A stretch of DNA of 64,000 nucleotides, from contig ML210179.1 in NCBI GenBank assembly GCA_004369085.1, forward strand, positions 16,322 through 80,321. Reading direction: 5' to 3'. Within the stretch, counting starts at the first letter, position 1; every line of letters begins with the position of its first letter. The notes beneath the pieces were generated by a model, which saw only the letters and a program-made list of their open reading frames with translations, was not told the DNA's origin and searched no databases. A program made the position numbers and the translations under genes. The stretch comes from Coprinopsis marcescibilis (lineage: Eukaryota > Basidiomycota > Agaricomycetes > Agaricales > Psathyrellaceae). Below are positions 47,623 to 57,638 of this stretch, piece by piece.

Positions 47623-49059
47623 TGTATCGCTATATGGCTGGCACAGATCGCGGCGTACGCTGGGACTGTTGGAATTTGGGCTGGTGTGTTTTATGATGCT
47701 GTACTGTATCTTTCTGTGTGTCTTGGAGGTGAGTGGTTTAGTGTTGTTTGATGCGGACGGTGCTGATGGTCTCTCAGATTCCTTTACGAGTAGACACGAT
47801 TGGACGTTTTTCAAGACTTTGTATTCCGTATCTCATTCATGATATTTGACATGATTTCCACGATGTGACGGGCCATTCGATCGTTCGAAGGGGTTTCGAG
47901 GGAGGTGCAGGCTGTGTGTTTACGTCGAGCTGTATACCGAACTGGGCCTGATGTGGGTTTGTGTTGTTCTGACTGCGCGAGTCAGATCGACTTCCCTCGA
48001 GGCGACTACAGCACCTAATCGATAATCCTCAATCTCATAACCAAGCCTACAATCAAGCCTTTCGACGCTGCGCATCCGATCTCTACCGCCGCCGCCGCCG
48101 GCACATCCGTCTACAAACCCCGAAGAACTCACCAAACGACCTTCCTCCGAGTTTTCGTCTCCTTCGCTCTGCTCACCACAGACCCGTTCCTGTCCATCCA
48201 CTCACTGACGGGCCGGTTACTTTGTTGCCTCCAGTTTCATACCACGCTTTGCGTCGGCTCTAGGGCCCGGCGAGTTACATTGGTGAACTGCAGCCGAGTT
48301 CGGCACTGGAACCGTCGTTTGGTTGAAGCTGTTACGGATAACGCTCTGCATGGTTATTGTAGATAGATGGATTATAAATGATAGTCGAACGTATCATGGC
48401 GGGGCCTAGGTGGGTGTAGACCGGTGTACTACGTGTGTAGCCGGAGGAGAAGGATGTACGGGGGTTGTGCACTAGCCAAGGGTCGATGTCGCATGCCCAG
48501 TTCGGGCATGATCCAACGAGAGAGGAGAGGGAGAGGGGGCTGTGCGGTGGGGTACATCGGCGGAGAGCTTACCAGCAGGGGTTTCACGGAAATATCCGGG
48601 GTTGAAGCGAGCATGTCGAGGTACGCGCATGGTTTTGGTGCGAGAGGGGTCGGTCGGGGTCGTCAACAAATGCGAGCTGCTACTCCTACTCCTCCTTCTG
48701 CTTGACCTACTTGTTCAGGGAAAAACGGGTGTACGTCGTCTGGGTGGGAGGCAGTGGAAGTGAACGCAGGAGGTGAAAGTGCGTGCGAACGGGCGGGAAC
48801 GGCGTGAGGGAGAAGGGGACAGTGTCGAGCGATCAACTGGCCAACAACAGAACATGCAGCACACGGAAGGAACTTATATAAAATGGGCAGTCCCAACCGA
48901 CCACCTGCACTGCCACACACATACGGACAACAAACCAAGCAAATCGTAAAAAGTACATGATACATTCACGCATAAATGCATTCGGGATACGTTTGTCGTA
49001 ACGAGACGAAGCGAGATAACCAGATGCAAGAGCGCTGGACGCCAAAGTCCAGCAAGGCT
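47623..49059. other. Non-coding remainder of left duplication
   Basis: Counterpart of 54732-55864. Both copies contain short frames on each strand (for example ALAKGRCRMPS near 48480) that are not maintained between copies, so I treat it as untranslated or spacer DNA. The first segment may be VPS29 3' UTR. Confidence 0.5.
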
Positions 49060-49480
49060 TACTCGCCGAGATTACCTGCACTCCACCTGGGTATCTAGCG
49101 GAGATGATAGCGGCGGCAATAATGGGCGCCAGCAAGCCAACAAAACGAGGGAAGGAACCTAAAATCAACGATCAGTGCTCAGGAACGTGTTACTTCCCAT
49201 TCTTGGGCCATGAGGCAACGGTGAACAGCGACAAGATCTGAACGCCAGCCTCTCGCATGCGAGCGTTGCCTTCAGCTGCGGTACGTTTTTTGAAGGTACC
49301 TGAGGCGTCGGCGTTGGCGAATGCGTATCCTTCAACCTCGATAAGCGAGAGCGCGAGGAAAGTGATGCAGACCTGGTATATTAAGTAGCAGCGGGGTGAG
49401 ATCGAGCTCGAAAGGGGGGGTATAGATGGAATCACAGACATCGGCAGTCACACCAGCGATGATCGATGATGAGCTGCCTT
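49060..49480 (-). pseudogene. Remnant of a YcaC-like isochorismatase-family hydrolase
   Basis: Only the C-terminal half is present. Minus-strand reading gives SSSIIAGVTADVC, where the cysteine is the family nucleophile. Joining through an intron to the GTC TGC ATC exon yields ADVCITFLALSLIEVEGYAF, then ANADASGTFKKRTAAEGNAR and MREAGVQILSLFTVA. The next conserved part (LMAQEWE, then GSFPRFVGLLAPI) is in another frame with a one-base conflict. The N-terminal half is missing: upstream of about 49480 the sequence turns into the promoter of NLR-F. YcaC-type proteins are cytosolic cysteine hydrolases of unknown substrate. It is a stranded fragment cut off by rearrangement. Confidence 0.7.
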
Positions 49481-49525
49481 TTATAGTAGAGAGGCGATAC
49501 TGATGAATTGCCAGAATTGATACAG

Positions 49526-49679
49526 TAGGTGGCGGTGTATTGGTCCTCACCCACTCACACGGCCTCATCCAACGGTTTACCCTGAACGCACAGGACCGCA
49601 GTCGAACCCTTGAGCATCTTCAACGTCCTATCCCTGCAAGAACTGCATACGCCATAAGAGCAACCTTTGTAATTTGGGG
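49526..49679 (+). promoter_or_regulatory. Shared NLR promoter block, copy F
   Basis: TAGGTGGCGGTGTA at 49526-49539, then CCAACGGTTTA, GAGCATCTTCAACGTCCTAT and CCCTGCAA, in the order seen upstream of NLR-E and NLR-G. Confidence 0.65.
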
Positions 49680-52600
49680 ATGGGGTCCAACCTTTCGAAA
49701 ATAGTACGGGTTTCCACTACACGATGCAGCGCAGCGGGCGGTCGTATTGTCTTAATTCGCTGTTAACGGTGACTTGTAGGCAGAGCATCTGGGGGCAAGA
49801 GCTGGAGCCTCTCGAGATGACAACCTGGCAATTGCGTCGGGACTGCCTTCCGGCCTGGATGTTGGGCAAGAAACCAACGAGGGAGATGGCCCAGAGAATG
49901 CTGTGAGTGATATGCACGATCCAAATACTTGCTCATTCAGCCTCATCTGCGGCTCAGACACTCAGCCCAGCGGTCATACAGAAGATAAAAAGCAACACCG
50001 GCGACGTCAATCTCCATCGCCCGAATCTCACCAATGTCGAGGGCAATCAGTATACAACAGTTAACAATATCTATACCATGTCCCACCTGCCTGTCCATCC
50101 AATGGAGATGCTCAAGCCCCACGGTAATGCACTGATTGTGTCTTCTCATCGTCATTTGCGATCTAATAGATCTTGCCGTAGACGTTGACAAGCTGAAAGG
50201 ATGGTTGAGCATCATTAATCAACGGGCAATCCAAAAAGACAACCATAACAAGAAGACTCCGGGCACAGTAGAGTGGATTTTGGTGGACTCAAAGCTCACC
50301 ACTTGGCTAGCTGCCGACGAGGGAATACTCTGGGGGACAGGCATGCGTATGTCACTCATTTTAGTCAAGTGTGACATACCAAATAATCGAGCAAATTTCA
50401 TAGCTGGAGCAGGAAAGACAGTACTTGCGTAAGTGAGCGGTGACTCTTATCTGGCGCCATCTCATCAAGGATACCTCCCTCAGAGCATCCGTGGTCGACC
50501 ATCTCCTCAAAATGCAACAAGAGGACCCATCGATCTGCGTCGCAGTCGCGTACTGCCGATATACTGACCCATGGACGGCTGAAGAGATCGTGGGATCCTT
50601 GATCCGACAGCAGGTGGAAAGCCATCCACATGCAATTATTCCCATTGTCAAGCCAATCTATGATCGTCTCCATGTCCACGACGTACGACCATCCCAGGAG
50701 GATCTTATGACGATTTTGAGGAGCATTTCCTCCTTGAAAGTGTTCAGAAGAACGTTCTATACCATCGATGGGCTTGACGAGGCATCAAGTGATCTCCAAG
50801 TAGAGATTCTGGACTCTTTGGCATCACTTCCGGTCCACTTTCTCATCACATCACGACGACTGGATATCCTCAAGCAGCTGGTGCCCCATGCCCGCTTCTT
50901 CGACATCGTTGTTCGAGACCACGACATCGGTATTCTTATCGAGAAGAAGCTGCGCCAAACGCCCAATCTTCGCGGAGTGTTGAAGGACGAGACCCTGAAA
51001 TCCATCGTAATCTCACGCATTATCGAGAAGTCTTCGGGGATGTAAGTGGTGAACCAGTCTTGATGAAGAAGTACTAATCGACCCAAACCCGACAGGTTCC
51101 TGCTAGCTTCGCTACAGCTCGATATGCTCGCGGTCGCTGTCAGCGTCAGGGATCTGCGGGAGCGCCTTGAACGCCTCCCGGATGGTGTTACTGAGATGTA
51201 CGCCGCCACAATGAAGCGCACAGAGAAAGCAGAAACGTCGGAACTGGCAAAACGGGCCTTGACCTGGCTCTTGTACAGTAAGAGGTCATTATCCATTGAT
51301 GATCTTCGACATGCAGTGGCGGTGAATCCGGAGACATATGCGCCTGATCCAGAGGCGCTCGTCGAAGAGGAGACTTTTCTCGCCATATTCTGTGGCTTGG
51401 TAACCTTTGAACCAGAAACCAGATTGGCTCGCCTCGTCCGTATGTACAGCTCTACTCTCAGGTTGCCCGGTATGGATTCTTATACATTCGTTTGAACAGA
51501 CTTCACAGCGAAGGACTTTCTAGTACCATACATGCTGGAAACGGAGAGAAACCCACATGCTCTCCTTGCGTCCACTTGCATTGCTCGGATTTCCGATAAA
51601 GGCTTTCGTGACATCGACGATGAGGACGACTTCCAGGCCATGGACAAATACTTTTTCAAGTACTGGCCTGTTCATGCCGAAGCCGCCGACCCACTTCCAG
51701 AACCAGTGAAGCAGTTTGTGTGCCAATATGAACCTTTCCCAATTTTACACTCGATCGAGGAGTATTTCGAAAACTTCGTGCCTTGTCCTCACCTCCTGGT
51801 GGAAAACAATTCGCTCAAGCTGCTTCGACTCTGGATCTCGACCAACCCCGACAAGTATGCCGACGATTCAGTACCCAAGACACTCGTAATCAACTCGAAG
51901 TTACGCGACAGTGGCCTTACACCCCTTGCGATCGCCCTACAGGAGAACAATATTGAGGCTGGAAAGATTCTGCTGCAAGTCGGCTCCATCGATGTGGACA
52001 TGCAGGATGAGGAGGGCGTCACACTGCTGATGCATGCTGTCCAAGAAGGAAACGTACAGTTCGCCCGTATGCTCGTGGATGCGGGCTGCAATGTCAATGT
52101 TGCGGACTTCCGTGGAATCACGGCGCTGTTACATGCATGGCAGCTTGAAGAAAGCGACATACTCAACCTATTCGAACTCGACAAGATGGATGTCAACGCA
52201 TCGAACAAAAATGGAGAAACGGCACTCATCTGCATGTCTCAATGGGGGTTTGGGAAAGTTGTCCGGGCGCTGGTCGATCTCAAGGACATCCAAGTCAACT
52301 TGGCAGATAGGACAGGGAGGACTGCTTTGATGGTAGCGTCAATTGAGGGCGTCACGGAGATTGTGCGGATGTTGGTCCTTCGACAAGACATCGATGTCAA
52401 TGCAGTTGATATGGAGGGGAGGACTGCGTTGGCAGAGGCATCGCGGAATGGACGCACCGAAATTGTCAAGATCTTAGTGGTTGTGGAGGGGGTGGTCATT
52501 GATGGGGAGGATTTTGCAGGGGTGTCGCCTCTGGCATACGCCGCGCGTGGCGGTCATGTAGGAGTTGTGCAGGTACTTCTGTCGTCGCCCCCTGGCCGAG

Positions 52601-53301
52601 GAACGGACGAATACTCGCGACGGGCTTCATTGGCTCTCATAGAGGCGTCGCGTTACGGCAGCCTGGGGGTGGTGTCGTTATTACTTGAGGTTGAAGGAGT
52701 TAACATCAACCATGTGGATCAGGAGGGCCAAACGGCGTTGATGAGAGCGGCAGGGTATGGGTCGCTGGCTGTTGTCAAGAAATTGATGGCTGCGGAGGGA
52801 ATTGATGTCAACGCAGTGGATATGAATGGGAGGACAGCGTTGATACATGCTTGCTCTTGCATGCCGGCGGATGGATCATTTGATGTCATCCTTGGAATAT
52901 TAGAAGGGGCCAAGGACACAATCAAGGTCAACGTGGCCGACAAGCTGGGGAGGACGGCTTTGATGGAAGCATCGCTTCGCGGATATGGCGATATTGTGAA
53001 GATGTTGTGCAACGATAACAGTTTGGGAGTGGACGTCGCGGCAGTGGATGCAGAGGGTCAGACGGCCCTCTCTCTTGCGTTTCATAGTCCATTTTCGTCG
53101 GTTCCTTGCAGCGATGGATACAAGCTCCTTGACAGTGTGTCTGTGGATCAAGGTCCAACAATTCACCTTCACAGGCCTCAGGAGGAGTATTTCGATATTT
53201 TCCACACGTTGGTGGCATCTCGTATTCGAGAGATCAACCTTCTTCAAGCGAGCTTGAAGGATCTCAACGAAGGGGTGCCCCTTACGATTTCTCTCAAGTA
53301 G
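49680..53301 (+). CDS. NLR-F: NACHT-ankyrin NLR with N-myristoylation signature
   Basis: Eight exons: 49680-49703, 49780-49902, 49958-50123, 50170-50346, 50404-50428, 50484-51041, 51096-51439, 51500-53301, all phase-consistent. Exon 1 encodes MGSNLSKI; exon 2 is a variable linker; exon 3 has GDVNLHRPNLTNVEGNQY followed by TTVNNIY. The 25-nt exon 5 encodes Walker A (PGAGKTVLA). Exon 6 has VAVAYCRYTDPWTAEEIVG, Walker B-like YTIDGLDEA and FLITSRRLD. Exon 7 is winged-helix-like. Exon 8 carries about twelve ankyrin repeats (VNAVDMEGRTALAEASRNG type) and a helical tail DTLVASR-like with INLLQASLKDLNEG. Compared with NLR-G, the last 25 or so residues are lost through a one-base shift near 53275 that creates the TAG at 53299. 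It probably still functions. Confidence 0.9.
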
Positions 53302-53812
53302 TTAAACGAGCCGCAGATAGGGGTATCAAGGTATAAAAACAGAGTATGCGCACCAGAGGACTCCTATATCTAGTGCCTAAATAATAAATACCAATGGAAT
53401 TTAAGATCTTAGGCCGATTTGCAGGAATATCGATGTCCACAACGGCTTTAGAGGCGTCAGATTTTTCAGATAAGAACAGGTGAATCGTCCAATGTCATTG
53501 TGTCAGCACTGGTTCAATGACACAGAGCTGTTTGCAAAGCCTGTAGACAGCTCGTCAGAGCGCCAAACCCTGACGGACGCAGCCAATGTTGCGCCGCTCC
53601 AGAGCGTATTGGAATACAGCTTGAAGAGCCGCCTTCTGAAACGCTTGTTACTTTGTTCTGTTCGGCCCGGGTTACACTTCAAATTCAGGCCACATGTCCT
53701 AAGTAATGTGTGCAGCACCTTAAATTAGGGACATGAAACGGTGTTCATCGCGAAATTAACATACGAACTCAAAGTATATCCCCTATCACCCAGGAAGACC
53801 TGCGGATGAACC
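53302..53812. other. Intergenic
   Basis: Spacer between NLR-F and the right duplication copy. No gene seen; it is not similar to the corresponding spacer at 46401-46726. Confidence 0.5.
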
Positions 53813-55864
53813 ATCAGTGGCGATGCACCACAAACACACCTCAACACTCCCGACTCGCAGCGCATCGCACACTCACTCACCGACCATGGTGCTCGTGCTC
53901 ATAATCGGCGACCTGCACATCCCGCACCGCACCCACGACCTTCCGCTCAAATTCAAAAAGCTCCTCGTCCCCGGCAAGATCCAACAAATCCTCTGCACAG
54001 GCAACGTCTGCGACAAGGAGACCTACGAGTACCTGCGCACGATCTCGCCGGACGTGCATGTCGTCAAGGGCGACTACGACGAGAGCAGCGCGTTCCCGAG
54101 CTCGGTCACCGTGCAGCACAATGCGGTCAAGATCGGCGTGATACACGGCCACCAGTGTGTGCCGGTGGGCGATGTGGAGAGCCTAGGCGCGATTGCGAGG
54201 CAGATGGATGTGGATGTGTTGGTTTCGGGGCATACGCATATGTGAGTGGGTTGGGGGTTGTGGGTTTCTGGAAGTGGGTGTGGTGCTGATGGATGGGTGT
54301 AGATTCCAAGCTATCGAGAATAATAACAAGTTCTTTGTGAATCCTGGGACCGCGTCGGGTGCCTGGAGCGGGGCGTTCACCAGGTCAGTCTGTTCCTCTC
54401 GAAGTCGTTCAATCAATACCTAACCATATCCCTTGCATATCTTCACTATATCCTCATATTGCGCTATTGGCATTACCTGAACTACCATACCGACTTGATG
54501 CTTTGATCCCGGCTCCGCGCTCGCAGTGACCCAATACCCTCTTTCGCACTGATGGATATCCAGGGCAACGTCGTCGTCACCTACGTCTACCAACTGATCG
54601 AAGGGGAGGTCCGAGTGGAGAAGATCGAATGGAGGAAGGAGGCAGAAGTCATCCGGGACGCAACGAAGAGCACCGTCATGCCCCAGAACATCCCTAGCCC
54701 CTCACCAAGCAGCCCGCAGGCGGACTGGTAGTGCGTCGCTGTATGGCTGGCACAGACCGCGGCGTACGCTGCGACTGCTGCAGTGTGTGCTGTTGGAATT
54801 TGGGCTGGTGTGTTTTATTGTTCTGTACTGTATCTTTCTGTGTGTCTGGGAGGTGAGTGGTTTAGTGCTGTTTGATGCGGACGGTGCTGACGGTCTCGTA
54901 GATTCCTTTACGAGTAGACACGATTGGACGTTTTTCAAGACTTTGTATTCCGTATCTCATTCATGATATTTGACATGATTTCAATGATGTGACGAGCCAT
55001 CCAATCGTTCGAAGGAGGTTTCGAGTATAGGTGCAGGCCTTTGTGTCTGCGTCGAACCGTATACCGAACCTGGCCTGATGTGGGTTTGTACTGTTCTGGC
55101 TGCGCGAGTCTGATAAACTTCCGGCGGCGACTGTACCGCATCTATCTTCAATCCAAAACCAATCAAGCCAATCAACCCCCAACCCCTACCACCGACCACC
55201 AACACATCTCTCTACAATCCCCCAAGGAACCAACAGCGATCTTCCTCCGAGCTTTCGTCCCCTTCGCTCTGCTCCCCACATACCCATTCCCGTCCATCCA
55301 GTCACTGACGGGCCGCTTACTTTGCTGTCTTCAGTCATACCACGCGTTGCGTTGGCTGTAGGGCCCCTTGGTGGACTGCAGCCGTGGCAGGGTCTAGGTG
55401 GGGGTAGACCGGTGTGCTATGTATGCATGTAGGCGGCGGAGAAGGGGGTGCGGGGGTTGTACACTAGCCAAGGGTCGATGCCGTATGCCCAGTTTGGGCT
55501 TGAGCCAACGAGAGGAGGGAGGGAAGAGGGGGTTGTGCGATGGGGTGCATCGGTGCGAAGTACGATGTACGCGCGTAGTTTGGTACGAAAGGGGGAGGGG
55601 TCGTCAACGAACGTGACTTGCTACTCAGCGGAGGATGGGAGTATGTCGTCTGGAACCACCGGAGGAGGGCATGAGGGGAGGAGTATCGGGAGCGATCGAC
55701 TGACCAAACACCAGCACACGCAGGGTGGGCGGACGCACCGGTTCTTGGCTACATACACACCTACCACCCGCACAGTCACTACACATAGGGACAACGAACG
55801 AACCAAGCAATCGTAAAAAGTACATGATACATTCACGCATAAATGCATACGGGATACGTTTTGT
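53813..55864 (+). repeat. Segmental duplication, right copy
   Basis: Direct repeat of 46727-48998. It contains the intact VPS29 and about 1.1 kb of downstream spacer, ending shortly after ACATGATACATTCACGCATA. Confidence 0.9.
53886..54731 (+). CDS. VPS29: VPS29, retromer subunit
   Basis: Metallophosphoesterase-fold subunit of the retromer coat, which recycles cargo from endosomes to the Golgi. Exon 1 (53886-54241) reads [20 protein letters not shown], then [46 protein letters not shown] and VLVSGHTHM. Exon 2 starts at 54304 with [20 protein letters not shown]. The last exon begins after CGCAG at about 54526 ([32 protein letters not shown]) and stops at 54729-54731. The pattern GDxH, GNxC, GDYDE, HGHQ, GHTH is complete. 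Length and splice phases are normal, so this is the functional copy of the pair. Confidence 0.95.
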
Positions 55865-56095
55865 CCGACCGACCCTCGGGGTACAAATAAATTAAACACC
55901 GGAGCGTATGTCATGAGAATCGGGATGGTGAAATGTTGTACAGAACGGGAGAAAGTACGTGATAGTCAATGGGTGGGTATAGGAACGAGGTATGTCGACT
56001 CCAAGGGATGGAATACGAATCAAGAAGAGGGACTCTTCATGGCAAAACGCGGGTGGGGCGCTGTGACGTAGGGAGCTGCGTTGGTGCGGGGTGGA
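54732..56095. other. Non-coding remainder of right duplication and spacer to VTI1
   Basis: VPS29 3' region plus spacer. Frames shared in part with the left copy are broken between copies. I see no further gene. Confidence 0.5.
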
Positions 56096-57152
56096 TCATC
56101 GCACGAGCTTGAAGTAGAGGATGAGGATGATAAGGAAGACGAAGAAGGCGATGATCCCTGCGAATATGAACCGCTGTTTCTTCATCCTGCATTAAAATAA
56201 ACGTCCAGTCAACAAACGTCTCAACAGGCAAGGGTTTGGAATAGGCTAGCGGTACTGGGTAGACACACTACCCGAACCCCAGAAACAAGAAGTCGAAGAG
56301 GGAATAGAGAGAGAGATAGAGAGACGCACTGGTATATCATCTTCCCAATCGTATTCGACGACCTATCAATATTCCGATCCGCTGTATTCAGCTACACCAA
56401 GCCTCCAATCAGCACAACACACCCCAACGCACACAAACCAAAAGCAACGCACCGTATCCCTCGCGCCCTCGATCTGCTCCCTCTGCCCGCGCAGCGTAGT
56501 CAATATATCCGCGCCGAACGCCTCGGTCTGCAGCGCCACACCCGTCGAGTCCTCTATCCGTCTACTGCCATCCTGCAGCGTCTGGTTGCCGAACAGCAAG
56601 CGCTCGCGCTCGGAGCGGCCGCCGTAAGGGTCGTCGGAGGCGGTCGTTGCGAATCCTGCTCTAGGGGACCCGGCGGGACGCCCGTACGGCTGTAAAAGGT
56701 CGGACCGCGAGGCCTGCGCGTGCAGGTCCTTTGACAGCTTCTTGAGCCGTGTAAGCTCGCTCTTGAGCGAGGAGAGGCGCGAGGAGTAGCTGGATTTGAT
56801 GCTCTTCGGGATCCCCTGCAGCTCCAACTCCAGTTGCGAGATCTAAAGTACCGTTATTATGTTAGTGGTGTTGCGCAGGCGGAGTGGAGTAGACGGAGGC
56901 GTACGATATCATCTGCTTCGTCTAATTCGATTTCCGCTCTGCGCAGTGCGGCTTTGCGTTGTTCTGCGGGTGGATAAGACAGAGGTCCCACCAGAGAGTC
57001 AGTCAGTCAGTCATGTTCTTTAGGAATACCGGTGGAAACGCACCGCCGATCTGGTTCTTCGCATCTCCCTCCAGCTTCTCCTTGATGCTCTGGACGAGAT
57101 GCTGAAAGTCTTGCGAGTAAGACTCGAATAGTGCCGCAGGTGTCTGGTCCAT
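56096..57152 (-). CDS. VTI1: VTI1-type Qb-SNARE
   Basis: Membrane-fusion SNARE of the Golgi-endosome-vacuole routes. Exon 1 is MDQTPAALFESYSQDFQHLV and on, the Habc-type N-terminal helix. Exon 2 is RKAALRRAEIELDEADDI; exon 3 has LELELQGIPKSIKSSYSSRL, LKSELTRLKKLSKDL, then the start of the SNARE helix (LLFGNQTLQDGSRRIEDS, ALQTEAFGADILTTLRGQ, REQIEGARDT). Exon 4 is LNTADRNIDRSSNTIGKMIY. The last exon is RMKKQRFIFAGIIAFFVFLI with a tail anchor ending YFKLVR at 56096. The SNARE zero-layer glutamine is within LRGQREQ. ATG 57152 was chosen for homology; an in-frame ATG also exists further upstream. Intact. Confidence 0.9.
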
Positions 57153-57638
57153 GTTTGCAGTGCTCTCTGTCTGCGTCTCTGTCTTTGGCGTGGTCGGTAG
57201 GTAAGCAGGCAGGTAGGCCGTCGTCAACGACGTTCAATCGCCGTCAGTTGCAGTCGCAATTGTTCTTCGTCTCCGTTATGCGTCGAGTACGTCGTGGGCT
57301 CGCGACGGTGGTGGTAGTAGGGAAAAAGCAAAAGGTTCGGGCAAGATGAGCGAGCAGCGCAGCGACCCACAAATGACCATGACGGAGACATCCCCTTTCG
57401 GGTTGTCTGGGCCGTGGCCCCGGCGCTGCGGCTGTGCCAGCCAAAGGCACAATGCCTTTCGATCCAAACATTCGTGCACGGACCCGTTTATCTTTTGCGC
57501 AAAAACTCTGACTCAACGTCTTGGTCACTGAAACCTTGCTGAAAGTTGGGCGCAATGCAAAGTGTAAACCACAACCGCGCTAAACTACCTATAAAATCTG
57601 TGTCTGCATTATCCCACTGAATAAAAAGAATCTGAAAG
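57153..57638. other. Intergenic, VTI1 upstream region with dispersed repeat
   Basis: Holds the presumed VTI1 promoter and copy B of the dispersed repeat. No gene seen. Confidence 0.5.
57334..57487 (+). repeat. Dispersed repeat, copy B
   Basis: Inverted relative to copy A at 23566-23711. Here it sits about 180-335 bp upstream of the VTI1 start. Confidence 0.75.

Larger units (their letters stand above)
46727..48998 (+). repeat. Segmental duplication, left copy
   Basis: Matches 53813-55864 in direct orientation. It starts at ATCAGTGGCGATGCACC and ends after GTACATGATACATTCACGCA and TAAATGCAT. It includes the VPS29 coding region, its introns and about 1.3 kb of downstream non-coding DNA. The left copy is slightly longer because of a minisatellite and other small insertions. 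Confidence 0.9.

Noticed and set aside
48424..48705. Frame with RRRRMYGGCALAKGRCR-like peptide, partly shared with 55398-55616
   Set aside because: Shared only because of the segmental duplication; the frame is not kept between the two copies.
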